Of a stretch of DNA of 64,000 nucleotides, positions 13,230 to 22,016 are shown one piece after another. The notes beneath the pieces were generated by a model. It was not told the origin of the DNA and did no database searches. It saw only the letters and a program-made list of their open reading frames with translations. This DNA comes from Thermoflexus hugenholtzii (lineage in GTDB: Bacteria; Chloroflexota; Anaerolineae; Thermoflexales; Thermoflexaceae), in contig NZ_CP076326.1 of the NCBI RefSeq assembly GCF_018771565.1, positions 2,859,785-2,923,784 on the forward strand. The letters run 5' to 3'. The first letter of the stretch is position 1. Each line of letters begins with the position of its first letter. The position numbers and the translations under genes are program-made.

Positions 13230-13667
13230 TCAGGCGGTGGCGGGGACCGGCTGGGCGACCTGGGGGACCGCGGCCCGCAGGACCGGGCGGAACTTGTAGC
13301 CGTAGGCGATCACGCCCCGCTCCCCCTGCCGATGGAGGACGCGGGTGACCATCTCCACGGGCATGCCGATGTAAACCTCCTCCGGCAGCACATCGGTGAG
13401 CATGGCCGAGACCAGGGGACCCTCTTCCAGCTTCACGAGGGCCACGACGTAGGGGGCCTGGTCCTCATAGCCGGCGGGAGGCTCATAGACCACCGTGTAG
13501 GAATACACCTCCCCGCGGCCGGAGAAGGGATAGGGGGTGCGGGCCGGCCGCTGGCACTCCGGACAGATGTCCCGGGGCGGGAACAGGCGCGCCCCGCAGC
13601 CTTCGCAGATCTCTCCTTCCAGGACGTAGCGTTGCCGTCGTCCTCGCCAAGCGCGTGCCGGATGCAT
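13230..13667 (-). CDS. DUF35 zinc-ribbon/OB-fold protein, thiolase-HMGCS partner
   Basis: 145 residues. An N-terminal rubredoxin-like zinc ribbon has CEGC and CPEC, followed by an OB-fold with GRGEVYSYTVVYEPPAGY. In archaea this family bridges acetoacetyl-CoA thiolase and HMG-CoA synthase in one complex that channels acetoacetyl-CoA. Here it follows those two genes directly, 13 bases after the thiolase, with its own GGAGG ribosome site before ATG 13667, so the same complex is expected. Confidence 0.88.
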   Translation of the reverse strand: MHPARAWRGRRQRYVLEGEICEGCGARLFPPRDICPECQRPARTPYPFSGRGEVYSYTVVYEPPAGYEDQAPYVVALVKLEEGPLVSAMLTDVLPEEVYIGMPVEMVTRVLHRQGERGVIAYGYKFRPVLRAAVPQVAQPVPATA

Positions 13668-13680
13668 GGGAAACCTCCTT

Positions 13681-14838
13681 TCAATCCATCGCTTCCAGGA
13701 TGTGGGTGATCACCGTGGCGCCGGTGCCGCCGATGTTCTGGGTCATCCCCAAACGGGCATGGGGGATCTGGTTCGGGCCCGCCTGGCCCCGCAGCTGCAA
13801 GACCGCCTCCACGATCTGATAGAGGCCGGTGGCGCCCACCGGATGCCCCCGGGCCTTGAGCCCGCCCATGGTGGCGATGGGCAGCCGCCCCTCCCGGAAG
13901 ATCGCCCCCTCCAGGGCCAGGGCCACCCCGCGCCCGCGGGGGGCAAAGCCGCTGGCCTCCAGAGAGAGGGCCGCCATGATCGTGAAGGCATCATGCAGCT
14001 CGAAGAAGTCGATGTCCTCCGGGCCCACCCCGGCCTGCTGAAAGGCCCGATGGGCGGAGAGGGCCACCGCCTCCAGCCAGAGCGGATCCCGTCGGTCATG
14101 CAGCGCCACGGTGTCGGTGGCGACCGCCGAGGCCCGGATGCGCACCGGGCGCTCCTGGAAGGCCCGGGCTTCCTCCGCCGGGCACAGGATCACCGCCGCC
14201 GCCCCATCGCAGACCGGCGAGGCATCGAGCAACGTGATGGGATCGGCGATCATCCGGGCCGAGGCGAAGGCCTCCGCCGTGATGGGGAACCGCAACATGG
14301 CATACGGGTTGTGGACCGCGTTGCGATGGGCGTTGATGGAGAAGGGGGCGAAGTCCTCCCGGCGGTAGCCGTGTTCGTGCATGTAACGGCGCATCAGCAG
14401 GGCGTTGAGGGCGGTGAAGGTGAGCCCGTGCACCGCCTCGTATTCCGCGTCCGCCGCGGTGGCCAGGGCCGCGGTGATCTGCTCCCCGGAGGCGTCGGTC
14501 ATCTTCTCCACCCCCACCACCGCCACCCGGTCCGCCAGCCCGCCGGCGACCATGGCGTAGCCCAGGCGCAGGGCCGCCGCGCCCGAGGCGCAGGCGGCTT
14601 CGACTTTCATGGCCTCCACGCCGTGCATCCCGGCGAAATCGGCCACCAGCGCGCCCAGGTGCTCCTGGGCCTCGATCTGACCCGAAAGCATGTTTCCGAC
14701 CAGCAGGGCGTCCACCCGCTCCACCCCAGCGTCCCGCAGGGCGGCCTCCAGGGCCTCCAGGGCCAGCTCCCGCAGCCCCCTGCCCCAGTGTTCCCCCACC
14801 GGGGTCTGACCGATGCCGATGATGGCGACCTCTCGCAT
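13681..14838 (-). CDS. Acetyl-CoA C-acetyltransferase, archaeal/SCP2-like thiolase
   Basis: 385 residues. It condenses two acetyl-CoA to acetoacetyl-CoA, the first step of the mevalonate pathway. The nucleophilic Cys lies in EAACASGAAAL; HDAFTI and GGLKARGHPVGATGL carry the active-site histidines. The usual second catalytic Cys region reads MTQNIGGTGATV without Cys, typical of the SCP2/archaeal branch that works with DUF35 and HMG-CoA synthase. A GGAGG ribosome site precedes ATG 14838, and the gene starts nine bases after HMG-CoA synthase ends. Confidence 0.88.
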   Translation of the reverse strand: MREVAIIGIGQTPVGEHWGRGLRELALEALEAALRDAGVERVDALLVGNMLSGQIEAQEHLGALVADFAGMHGVEAMKVEAACASGAAALRLGYAMVAGGLADRVAVVGVEKMTDASGEQITAALATAADAEYEAVHGLTFTALNALLMRRYMHEHGYRREDFAPFSINAHRNAVHNPYAMLRFPITAEAFASARMIADPITLLDASPVCDGAAAVILCPAEEARAFQERPVRIRASAVATDTVALHDRRDPLWLEAVALSAHRAFQQAGVGPEDIDFFELHDAFTIMAALSLEASGFAPRGRGVALALEGAIFREGRLPIATMGGLKARGHPVGATGLYQIVEAVLQLRGQAGPNQIPHARLGMTQNIGGTGATVITHILEAMD

Positions 14839-14847
14839 CGGACCTCC

Positions 14848-15927
14848 TTATCCTTCCGTGTCCATCACGATCTTGCGGCGATAGCGCGCATACGTGGCGT
14901 AATCGATCACGACCCGCCGGGCGATGTAATCCCGGGTCCGAGGCGCCCGGCCCCGGCGCTCCTGGATGGCCTCGGTGACCACAAAGGAGAAAGCGTCGGA
15001 TCCCGCTCCGGAACCGAAGGAGACCGCCAGGATCCGATCGCCGGGTTGAGCCTCGTCCAGGATGGCCGTGAGCCCGATGAGACAGGACCCGGCATAGGTG
15101 TTGCCGATCTCATCCACCAGCAGGCCGGTCCGGATCTGCTCGGGGCGGAACCCGAGCATCGCCGCGACCTTCTGGGGGAACTTGACGTTGGGCTGATGGA
15201 AGACCGCGTAGGCGTAATCCTCCGGCCGCATTCCCAGGGCCTCCATCAGGCGCCGGGCGGCCTCGGTGATGTGATGGAAGTAGGCGGGCTCGCCGGTGAA
15301 GCGCCCTCCATGCTCCGGGTAGCGGGCGTGGGCCCGCCGCCAGAAGTCCGGGGTGTCCGTCACGTAGGAGAGGGAGCCCTCCAGGACCGCCAGGCTCTCC
15401 TCGGCGGGGCCGATGAGGAAGGCCGCTCCCCCGGCCCCGGCGGTGTATTCCAGGGCGTCCCCCGGCCGTCCCTGGGCGGTGTCCATCCCGATGGCCATGG
15501 CGTAATCCGCCATCCCGGAGCCCACCAGGCCCACCGCCGCCTGCATCGCCTCGGTCCCCGCCTTGCAGGCGAACTCCCAGTCGCCGGCCTGCACGAAGGG
15601 CGTGGCCCCGAGGGCCTCGGCGACGATGGTGCCGCTGGGCTTGACCGCATACGGGTGGGACTCGCTGCCCACCCACACCGCCCGCAGGCGGTTGGGCGGG
15701 ATGCCCGCCCGGGCCAGGGCGTTGCGGGCGGCTTCGATGGACATGGTCACCACGTCCTCATCGGGCCCGGGCACTGCTTTCTCCCGGATGGGGGGCGGCT
15801 CCGCCCCGCCGGTCCATAGCCGGGAGATCTCCACGCCCGGCAGCCGGTAACGGGGGACGTAGGCGCCGTAGCCCACGATCCCCACCGGCCGGGCCGGCTT
15901 CATGATCCGATGGCCGTTCTCCAGCAT
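14848..15927 (-). CDS. Hydroxymethylglutaryl-CoA synthase (archaeal type)
   Basis: About 359 residues from [16 protein letters not shown]. The start at 15927 is chosen because GGAGG lies six bases upstream; an in-frame start at 15981 lacks such a site. The enzyme adds acetyl-CoA to acetoacetyl-CoA. The catalytic Cys is in [14 protein letters not shown] and the His in [25 protein letters not shown] at the N-terminus is typical of the archaeal branch. It is the first gene of the synthase-thiolase-DUF35 operon. Upstream lies a 770-base non-coding region filled with repeats, so its promoter must be close or within that region. Confidence 0.9.
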   Translation of the reverse strand: MLENGHRIMKPARPVGIVGYGAYVPRYRLPGVEISRLWTGGAEPPPIREKAVPGPDEDVVTMSIEAARNALARAGIPPNRLRAVWVGSESHPYAVKPSGTIVAEALGATPFVQAGDWEFACKAGTEAMQAAVGLVGSGMADYAMAIGMDTAQGRPGDALEYTAGAGGAAFLIGPAEESLAVLEGSLSYVTDTPDFWRRAHARYPEHGGRFTGEPAYFHHITEAARRLMEALGMRPEDYAYAVFHQPNVKFPQKVAAMLGFRPEQIRTGLLVDEIGNTYAGSCLIGLTAILDEAQPGDRILAVSFGSGAGSDAFSFVVTEAIQERRGRAPRTRDYIARRVVIDYATYARYRRKIVMDTEG

Positions 15928-16039
15928 CGGAAACCTCCGATCGGTGACTGTTCGCTCGTTTCTTCGCCGGGACGGGTCCACAACGGAAGCGCCATCAAAC
16001 GTCGCGGCGAAAGGTGCCGAAATGGATTTCGGCTTACTC

Positions 16040-16593
16040 AGGAGGGGCTTTCGCCCCGCGCTTGGGCTTCGATCCTGTCAGGGTCGCGAAGGTCGCGGCG
16101 GAAGCCGCTCCGGCAACTCCCAGCCTCTGGTTTTCGATGACGGAAAGGTCGCGGCTGAAGCCGCTCCTACGAAAATCGGTTTTTGGTAGGAGGGGCTTTC
16201 GCCCCGAACCCCTTTGTCTTCGATGACGCAGAGGTCGCGGCGAAAGCCGCTCTGATAACTCTGAACCTCCGTCCTCGATGACGGAAAGGTCGCGGCTAAA
16301 GCCGCTCCTACAGACGTTGATCCTCCTGTAGGAGGGGCTTTCGCCCCGAACCTCCGTCCTCGATGACGCAAGGGTCGCAATGAAAGCCGCTCCGATAACT
16401 CCCAACCTCCGGTTCTCGATGACGCAAGGGTCGCGGCTAAAGCCGCTCCTACAAAAAGATGGTTTCTGTAGGAGAGGCTTTCGCCCCGAACCTCCCGTCT
16501 TCGATGACGCAAGGGTTGCGACGGAAGCCGCTCCGGCAACGCCCAGCCTCTGGTTTTCGATGACGGAAAGGTCGCGGCTGAAGCCGCTCCTAC
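16040..16593. repeat. Tandem array of paired inverted REP-like elements, 141-base period
   Basis: The 770-base gap between HMG-CoA synthase and the DinB-like gene (15928-16697) holds no gene. It contains about four copies of a unit of about 141 bases. Each unit has an inverted REP reading (reverse strand) GTAGGAGCGGCTTTAGCC plus GCGACC, at 16147, 16288, 16429 and 16570. About 16 bases later comes a forward element starting GTAGGAGGGGCTTTCGCCCC, with copies near 16040, 16187, 16329 and 16469. A third hairpin part starts near 16092, 16233, 16372 and 16514. Spacing is 139-147 bases. The head-to-head layout matches a BIME (paired REPs). Because 141 is a multiple of three, a long false reading frame crosses the array on the minus strand. 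Confidence 0.9.
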
Positions 16594-16632
16594 AGGATGG
16601 TTTCCCCCATTCGTGTATTCGTGCTCCCGATT

Positions 16633-16671
16633 CGTGGACGGCCCCTTATCTCTCGTCATCATCGGTCGCGG
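16633..16671. repeat. 39-base dispersed module at the edge of the REP array
   Basis: CGTGGACGGCCCCTTATC followed by TCTCGTCATCATCGG closely matches 25523-25561 at the second REP locus, with a few substitutions over 39 bases. It closes the array on the DinB side. The same module beside REPs at two loci suggests that it belongs to the repeat unit. Confidence 0.75.
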
Positions 16672-16697
16672 CGGAGGCGGCTCCCACCCCATTGCGT

Positions 16698-17408
16698 TCA
16701 GGGGCCGGGTTCCCAGCCCAGCGCCCGGCGCAGCTGATGGAGATGGGCGATGTGGTCCCGCTCGTGCCACGCCGCCCGGCGCAACACCTTGCGGGGGGAC
16801 CAGAACTCCCCCTCCACGCCGACCACGAGGGACCGGCCGATCCAGTCCTGAAGGGCCTGCTCCAGGGCCCGGCGCACCGTCTCCAGGTGCGCCCATACCT
16901 CGGCGGGGGGATCCTTCACCTCCCGTCCTAAGCGGCTGAGATACCAGTTCTCCCCCCGGGCCACATGGCGCAGGACTCCCCGCATGGACCATCGCTGGCC
17001 GGGCAGCACGGTATCCAGGACCGGGTCGGGCAGCCCGGCCACCGCCGCCTGCAGGTCCTTCCGGGAGGCGGCCAGCACCTGCAGGGCGAATTCCACCTCC
17101 TCCTCGGTCAGCGGCCGCCAGTCGTCCAGGAACCAGGCGTTGATCTCGCGGGTGCCGCCCCGCTCGAATCGCTCGTTGATGGTGTAAACCTCGAAGATCT
17201 CCACCACCCGGAAATCCTCCGGGACACCCGGGCCGGCGGCGGGGATGCCATGGGCGCCCAGCCAGGCGAAGTAGTCTCGAATGGCCTCGGGGATCCGGGC
17301 CAGGACCTCCCGTTCGGTAGGGCCGAAGGCGAAGCAGCCCGGGTAATCCAGGACCCAGGCCAGATGCCCGCCTTCCGCGCCGCGCTCCAGACCCACGCGA
17401 TAGGGCAC
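16698..17408 (-). CDS. HicB-like / DinB-family fusion protein
   Basis: 236 residues from a GTG at 17408, chosen because an AAGGGGGA ribosome site precedes it and the homologous N-terminal segment PYRVGLERGAEGGHLAW begins there. Residues 1-60 resemble the HicB beta fold (HLAWVLDYPGCFAFGPTERE). Residues about 85-236 are DinB-like, with the metal-type histidines in LRHVARGENWY and HERDHIAHLHQL. It starts five bases after the HMG-CoA reductase stop and is probably co-transcribed with it. DinB-fold proteins are often thiol-dependent metalloenzymes; the substrate is unknown. Confidence 0.75.
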   Translation of the reverse strand: MPYRVGLERGAEGGHLAWVLDYPGCFAFGPTEREVLARIPEAIRDYFAWLGAHGIPAAGPGVPEDFRVVEIFEVYTINERFERGGTREINAWFLDDWRPLTEEEVEFALQVLAASRKDLQAAVAGLPDPVLDTVLPGQRWSMRGVLRHVARGENWYLSRLGREVKDPPAEVWAHLETVRRALEQALQDWIGRSLVVGVEGEFWSPRKVLRRAAWHERDHIAHLHQLRRALGWEPGP

Positions 17409-17413
17409 CGGAG

Positions 17414-18724
17414 TTATCCCCCTTTGTGGATTTCCCCTGCCTGAGCCCGCCAGGCCTGCAGCAGCTCGCGAGCGCGGGCCAGGCGGATGTTCCCCTCCGC
17501 CACCATCTGATCGGCGATGGCATCGATCTCGGCGCCGGTGGCGCCGGCGGCCATGGCGATCTGCCGGGCGTGCAGGGCCATATGCCCTCGCTGGATCCCC
17601 TCCGTCGCCAGGGCCCGCAGGGCCGCCAGGTTCTGGGCCAGGCCCACGGCCGCCATGATCTCGGCCAGCTCCCGGGCAGAGGTGACGCCCAGGATCTTCA
17701 ACGCCACCCGGGCCAGCGGATGAGCCTGGGTGGCTCCCCCCACGATCCCCACGGCCAGGGGCAGCTCGATCCGTCCGCACAGGGCGCCGGTTTCGTCCTG
17801 CCACCATTGGGTGAGGGGACGGTAGCGGCCGTCCCGGGCGGCATAGGCGTGGGCGCCGGCCTCGATGGCCCGCCAGTCGTTGCCGGTGGCCAGGGCCACG
17901 GCGTCGATGCCGTTCATGATCCCTTTGTTGTGCGTCGCCGCCCGGTAGGGATCCACCTCCGCCAGGGCCTGGGCCTCCAGGATCCCCCGGATCACCTGAT
18001 CGCCCGGCAGCTCCGGCGTCCCCAGGGCCTCCGCCGGGATCCGCACCTCGGCCCACGCCCGCCGGCGGTCCGCCAGGTTCGAGAGGATGCGCAGCACCAC
18101 CCGCCCTCCGGTCGCCCGGGCGATGAGGGGAGCCACGGCCTCGCAGACCGTGTTGACCGCGTTGGCCCCCATCGCGTCCCGGACGTCGTAGAAGAGATAC
18201 ACGACCAGCATCGGCCCCACTGGGGACTCGGGGAAGGAGGCCACCTCCAGGCCGCGGAAGCCGCCGCCCCGGGCCACGATGGAGGGGGTCGCCGCCTCCG
18301 CCACCACCCGGACCTCCTCCTGAAGGTCCTCCACCGCCCGGGCCGCCGCCGAGAGATCGGGCAAGTCCACGACCTGAATCTGGCCGCGCATGAGGGGCTC
18401 CTCGCTGCCCGCCCGGAACCCACCCCCTGCCCGGGCCAGCCGGGCGGCGTGGGAGAGGGCGGCCACCACCGAGGGCTCCTCGATCACCATCGGGATCAGG
18501 ACCTCCCGGCCGTTGACCTGGAAGTTCACCGCCACCGCGAACGGAAGGGCGAACCGGCCGATCACGTTCTCCACCATGTGATCGGCTTCTTCTAACGTTA
18601 AACCCCCGCTGTTCAGCCAGGCCTGCTCCTCTGGGGTCAGGCCGGCCTGTTCGGCCACCCAGCGGGCCCGCTCCGAGAGCGGGAGGCGATAGAACCCCGG
18701 ATAGCGAGATGTGCGCACGGACAT
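17414..18724 (-). CDS. Hydroxymethylglutaryl-CoA reductase, class II type
   Basis: 436 residues. It reduces HMG-CoA to mevalonate and completes the upper pathway started by the synthase-thiolase-DUF35 genes. Key residues are visible: catalytic Glu in ENVIGRF, Lys in THNKGIMNGID, Asp in ALATGNDWRAIEAG, and His in GHMALHARQ. The substrate-binding segment DVRDAMGANAVNT is intact. The opening FYRLPLSERARWVAEQAGL is typical of the bacterial class II branch. In several bacteria this class degrades mevalonate, but here it sits beside HMG-CoA synthase, so biosynthesis is more likely. Confidence 0.92.
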   Translation of the reverse strand: MSVRTSRYPGFYRLPLSERARWVAEQAGLTPEEQAWLNSGGLTLEEADHMVENVIGRFALPFAVAVNFQVNGREVLIPMVIEEPSVVAALSHAARLARAGGGFRAGSEEPLMRGQIQVVDLPDLSAAARAVEDLQEEVRVVAEAATPSIVARGGGFRGLEVASFPESPVGPMLVVYLFYDVRDAMGANAVNTVCEAVAPLIARATGGRVVLRILSNLADRRRAWAEVRIPAEALGTPELPGDQVIRGILEAQALAEVDPYRAATHNKGIMNGIDAVALATGNDWRAIEAGAHAYAARDGRYRPLTQWWQDETGALCGRIELPLAVGIVGGATQAHPLARVALKILGVTSARELAEIMAAVGLAQNLAALRALATEGIQRGHMALHARQIAMAAGATGAEIDAIADQMVAEGNIRLARARELLQAWRAQAGEIHKGG

Positions 18725-18926
18725 AGCAGAGGGAATCTTACCGGGGGGGAGCTGTCAAAACCTCTCAGGATCCACCGCCCATCCCTCTCCGGAAAACGGA
18801 GCCCGGTTCTCTAACCGGCTGCCAACGCCCTTGGGATCGGGGGTGTTGGGGGATTTGACCGCAGCCTGCAATCGTGCAAAATCGAAATGACCGCACACTT
18901 CTGAGGGAGCGGGATCTCCGGGACGG

Positions 18927-20264
18927 ATGATGGACGACAGTTCTCTATTGCTACGCTGGCTGGTGGTTTTCGGCCTGATCGGCCTGAACGCGTTTTTCGC
19001 GGCGGTGGAATACGCCGTGGTCTCGGCCCGGCGGAGCCGCATCGCTGTGCTGGCGGAGTCCGGAAATCTGGCTGCGCGGACCGCCCTGCGCTGGCTGGAG
19101 GACGCTCGGCATCGGGACGAGATCCTGGCCACGGTGCAGGTGGGGATCACCATGGTCGGGCTGGCCCTGGGCTGGTTCGGGGAACGCACCCTCGCGGCCA
19201 CCCTGGACCGCCTGTTGCGCCTCCCTCCGCCCGCCCCCCTGGTCCGCAGCCTCCTTCAGGTCCTCCCGCTCCTCCTGAACCTGACCTTCATCCTGGGCCT
19301 TCAGATCGTGCTGGGGGAGCAGGTGCCCAAGATCGCCACCCTGCGGGCCTCCGAGCGTGTGCTCCTGGTCGCCCTGGGCCCCATGCGGGTGATCTACTGG
19401 CTCCTGCGCCCGCTGGTCTGGCTGCTGCACCGGGCCACTGACCTGGTGCTGCGCGCCCTGCGGATCTCCGCGGACGGTTATGGGATGATGTATACCATTG
19501 AGGAGCTGAAGCGGATCGTCGACGAGTCGGGGGAGGCCGGGCTCCTGGAGCCGGAGGCGCAGGAGATCCTGGAGGCGGTGTTCGACCTCGGGCAGATCCC
19601 CGCCCGCCAGATCATGGTGCCCCGGACGGAGATCGTGGCCGTCCCCGCCGATGCGTCCCTCGACCAGATCCTGGAAGCCGCCATCCGCACCGGCTACGAC
19701 AAGTTCCCGGTTTACGAAGGAGATCTGGACCACATCATCGGGGTGGTGCATCTGCGGGAAGCCCTGGCCGCCTGGCGCGACGGACGACCCGTCCGGGCCC
19801 GCGATCTGTGTCGCGAGGTGATGGTGGTGCCCGACTCCATCCGCGTGGACGACCTGCTCCGCCAGTTCCGGGAGCGGGAGGAGCACCTGGCCATCCTGGT
19901 GGATGAATTCGGAGGGACCTCGGGCCTGGTCACGTTGCGGGATGTGCTGGAGCAGCTGGTGGGGGAGCTCCACGAGCGGATGGAGTCCAGGGAGCCGGAC
20001 GTGGTGGCCATGCCCGATGGCTCCTATCTGATCAGCGGGTTGCTTCCGATCCAGGAGGTCAACGAACGGTTCCAGCTGGACCTGCGGGATCCTTACTATG
20101 AAACCATCGCCGGGTTCGTGCTGGGCCGGCTGGGCCGCATCGCCCGGGTGGGGGACGAGGTGGAGGCCGGCGACGTGCGCCTGCGGGTGGAGGCCATGGA
20201 CGGTCTGCGCATCGCCCGCCTCCGCCTGATCCCCCGGCGGGCCCTCCCGGCCTCCGCCGGATGA
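18927..20264 (+). CDS. CNNM/CorC-family membrane transporter (DUF21, CBS pair, CorC_HlyC)
   Basis: 445 residues. The DUF21 membrane domain fills about residues 5-150, with hydrophobic segments near 8-28, 85-115 and 128-150. A cytoplasmic CBS pair follows (about 205-325: [37 protein letters not shown]) and then a CorC_HlyC domain to the end. Members are linked to Mg2+ or Co2+ export and sometimes annotated as hemolysins. Start 18927 or 18930 is uncertain (MMDD). It diverges from HMG-CoA reductase across about 200 bases. Confidence 0.88.
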   Translation: MMDDSSLLLRWLVVFGLIGLNAFFAAVEYAVVSARRSRIAVLAESGNLAARTALRWLEDARHRDEILATVQVGITMVGLALGWFGERTLAATLDRLLRLPPPAPLVRSLLQVLPLLLNLTFILGLQIVLGEQVPKIATLRASERVLLVALGPMRVIYWLLRPLVWLLHRATDLVLRALRISADGYGMMYTIEELKRIVDESGEAGLLEPEAQEILEAVFDLGQIPARQIMVPRTEIVAVPADASLDQILEAAIRTGYDKFPVYEGDLDHIIGVVHLREALAAWRDGRPVRARDLCREVMVVPDSIRVDDLLRQFREREEHLAILVDEFGGTSGLVTLRDVLEQLVGELHERMESREPDVVAMPDGSYLISGLLPIQEVNERFQLDLRDPYYETIAGFVLGRLGRIARVGDEVEAGDVRLRVEAMDGLRIARLRLIPRRALPASAG

Positions 20265-20304
20265 GGACGACAGACCTCAGCGACCCGAACGGAGGAGGGA
20301 GCGG

Positions 20305-21063
20305 ATGCCCCGACCGGACGGCCGTTCGAACGACGCCCTGCGACCGGTTCGCTTCCGCCTCGGTTTCACGGAATACGCGGAGGGCTCGGTGTGGATCGAG
20401 GCCGGGCGCACCTGGGTGCTGTGCAACGTCACCGTGGAGGAGAGCGTCCCCCCCTGGCTGAAAGGGCAGGGCCGGGGCTGGCTGACGGCGGAATACGCCA
20501 TGCTGCCCCGGAGCACCCACACCCGGACGCCCCGGGAGGCCGGGTTGCAGAGCGGGCGGACGAAGGAGATCCAGCGCCTGATCGGCCGAAGCCTGCGCGC
20601 GGCCCTCAACCTGGAGCACCTGGGGGAGCGCACCCTGATCGTGGATTGCGACGTGATCCAGGCGGACGGCGGCACCCGCACAGCGGCCATCACCGGTGGC
20701 TACGTGGCCGTCGTTCTGGCCCTGCGCCGCCTGATCGCCGCCGGCCTCGTCCCCCCCGAAGTCCTCCGCACGCCCGTCGCCGCGGTCAGCGTGGGGATCG
20801 TGGAAGGGGAGCCGCGCCTGGACCTGTGCTACGCGGAGGACAGCGTCGCCGAGGTGGATTTCAACGTGGTGATGACCGGGGACGGACGCTTCGTGGAGAT
20901 CCAGGGGACGGCGGAGGGGCGGCCCTTCACCGCGGAGGAGTTCGCCGCGCTGATGGAGCTGGCCCGCAAGGGCATCGCGGCGCTGCTGGAGGCCCAGGCT
21001 CGGGCGCTGGCGGAGGCTCCCGAACTTCCCCCCTGGCCTTCGGGTCCGGAGGGAGCCCGATGA
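20305..21063 (+). CDS. rph: Ribonuclease PH
   Basis: 252 residues, normal length. A phosphorolytic 3'-5' exoribonuclease that trims tRNA 3' ends. The family signature is complete: [13 protein letters not shown] at the start, [49 protein letters not shown], and [20 protein letters not shown]. It follows the CNNM gene by 40 bases and its stop overlaps the next start (ATGA). Confidence 0.95.
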   Translation: MPRPDGRSNDALRPVRFRLGFTEYAEGSVWIEAGRTWVLCNVTVEESVPPWLKGQGRGWLTAEYAMLPRSTHTRTPREAGLQSGRTKEIQRLIGRSLRAALNLEHLGERTLIVDCDVIQADGGTRTAAITGGYVAVVLALRRLIAAGLVPPEVLRTPVAAVSVGIVEGEPRLDLCYAEDSVAEVDFNVVMTGDGRFVEIQGTAEGRPFTAEEFAALMELARKGIAALLEAQARALAEAPELPPWPSGPEGAR

Positions 21064-21773
21064 GGGCGCTCTTCGGGAGGCTGTTCGTCAGCCTTCTCGC
21101 CGCTTCGCTCCTCAGCGGTTGCCTCACCCTGAGCGTTCACACGCGGCTGCGGGCCGACGGCGCGGCGGAGCGGACGGTGGCGGTGGCGGTGGACCGCGTG
21201 CTGCTGCAGACCGCGGCGGTCCAGCCCCTGGAATCCCTGGGGCGCATGGCGGAGGCTTCCGGGTGGGGCGTCGAGCGGTTTCGGGACGCCGCCCGGGACC
21301 AGGAGGGGATCCGCCTGCGCCGGACGCTTTCTTCCCTGGAGGATCTGAACCGGCTCCCCGAGGGCGATCCCCTGGCCGGCCTGGAGCGCATCACGGTGGA
21401 GCCCCAGGGGGATCTCCAGGTCCTCACGGCCACCCTCTCCATCGCGGGCATCCTGGAGCGCCTGCGGATCGCTGCGGGGGAGCCTTCGCTCTCCCCGGAG
21501 GATCTCTCCTTGCTGCGGGCGGCCGGGTTCCGGCTGCGTTATGAGCTGGAGCTCCCCGGTCCGGTGATCGATTACGCGCCGCGGGGCAATGCGCAGGTGG
21601 ACGGGCGTCGGATCCGCTGGGAGGTGCCGCTCAGCCCCGATCAGACGACGGTCACCCTGCGGGTCACGTGGCGGCCGATTCGCTCCCTGCCCGTCTGTGC
21701 CGGCGGGATGATGGGGCTGCTTCCCTTCCTGCTCCTGCTGGCCCTGAGGATGCGAAAGGAGGGATGGCTGTGA
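21060..21773 (+). CDS. Lipoprotein with C-terminal membrane segment, unknown function
   Basis: 237 residues starting at ATG 21060, overlapping the rph stop. The signal sequence [21 protein letters not shown] ends in a lipobox. The mature part is beta-rich with no motif I recognise; a second hydrophobic segment, [13 protein letters not shown], lies near the C-terminus. It resembles DUF3153-type envelope lipoproteins in general layout, but I do not assign it. Confidence 0.75.
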   Translation: MRALFGRLFVSLLAASLLSGCLTLSVHTRLRADGAAERTVAVAVDRVLLQTAAVQPLESLGRMAEASGWGVERFRDAARDQEGIRLRRTLSSLEDLNRLPEGDPLAGLERITVEPQGDLQVLTATLSIAGILERLRIAAGEPSLSPEDLSLLRAAGFRLRYELELPGPVIDYAPRGNAQVDGRRIRWEVPLSPDQTTVTLRVTWRPIRSLPVCAGGMMGLLPFLLLLALRMRKEGWL

Positions 21774-22012
21774 GGATGGAGGGAGATGCCTCCCCGGAAC
21801 AGCCTCCGGTGATGGCCTGCCCGCGGTGCCGGGCGATGGTGTCCGCACGCTCGAACAAGTGCCCGGTCTGCGGGGCCCGGCTCTCCTCGCCGGAGCGGAT
21901 CGATTTCCCCGGCCTGACCCTGGCTTTCCTGGTTTACCCGGTGCTCGCCCTGGCGATCGCCTGCACGGCGCTGGTGCTGTGCGTGGCGTTGATCCGATGG
22001 CTGGGCCGGTAG
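21764..22012 (+). CDS. Small double-CxxC zinc-ribbon membrane protein
   Basis: Up to 82 residues. Two CxxC pairs (CPRC and CPVC, 15 residues apart) form a zinc ribbon, followed by one or two membrane helices (LAFLVYPVLALAIACTALVL). The start is uncertain: ATG 21764 is almost on top of its GGAGGG, so GTG 21770 or ATG 21776 may be used. It overlaps the lipoprotein gene by a few bases and ends four bases from the convergent galE stop. Function unknown. Confidence 0.7.
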   Translation: MAVRMEGDASPEQPPVMACPRCRAMVSARSNKCPVCGARLSSPERIDFPGLTLAFLVYPVLALAIACTALVLCVALIRWLGR

Positions 22013-22016
22013 TCTC

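Noticed and set aside
13666-15819. 717-codon plus-strand frame opposite thiolase and HMG-CoA synthase
   Set aside because: Mirror of two clear enzymes; Gly/His/Arg-rich with no domain.
16040-16593. CRISPR array
   Set aside because: Repeats are palindromic REP pairs with conserved, not unique, intervening sequence and a period far longer than CRISPR units; no cas gene is nearby.
16078-17523. Long minus-strand reading frame of 481 codons across the repeat array and the DinB gene
   Set aside because: It is open only because the REP array has a 141-base period (a multiple of three) and the DNA is GC-rich; the protein is the translated repeat, and the real DinB gene uses another frame.
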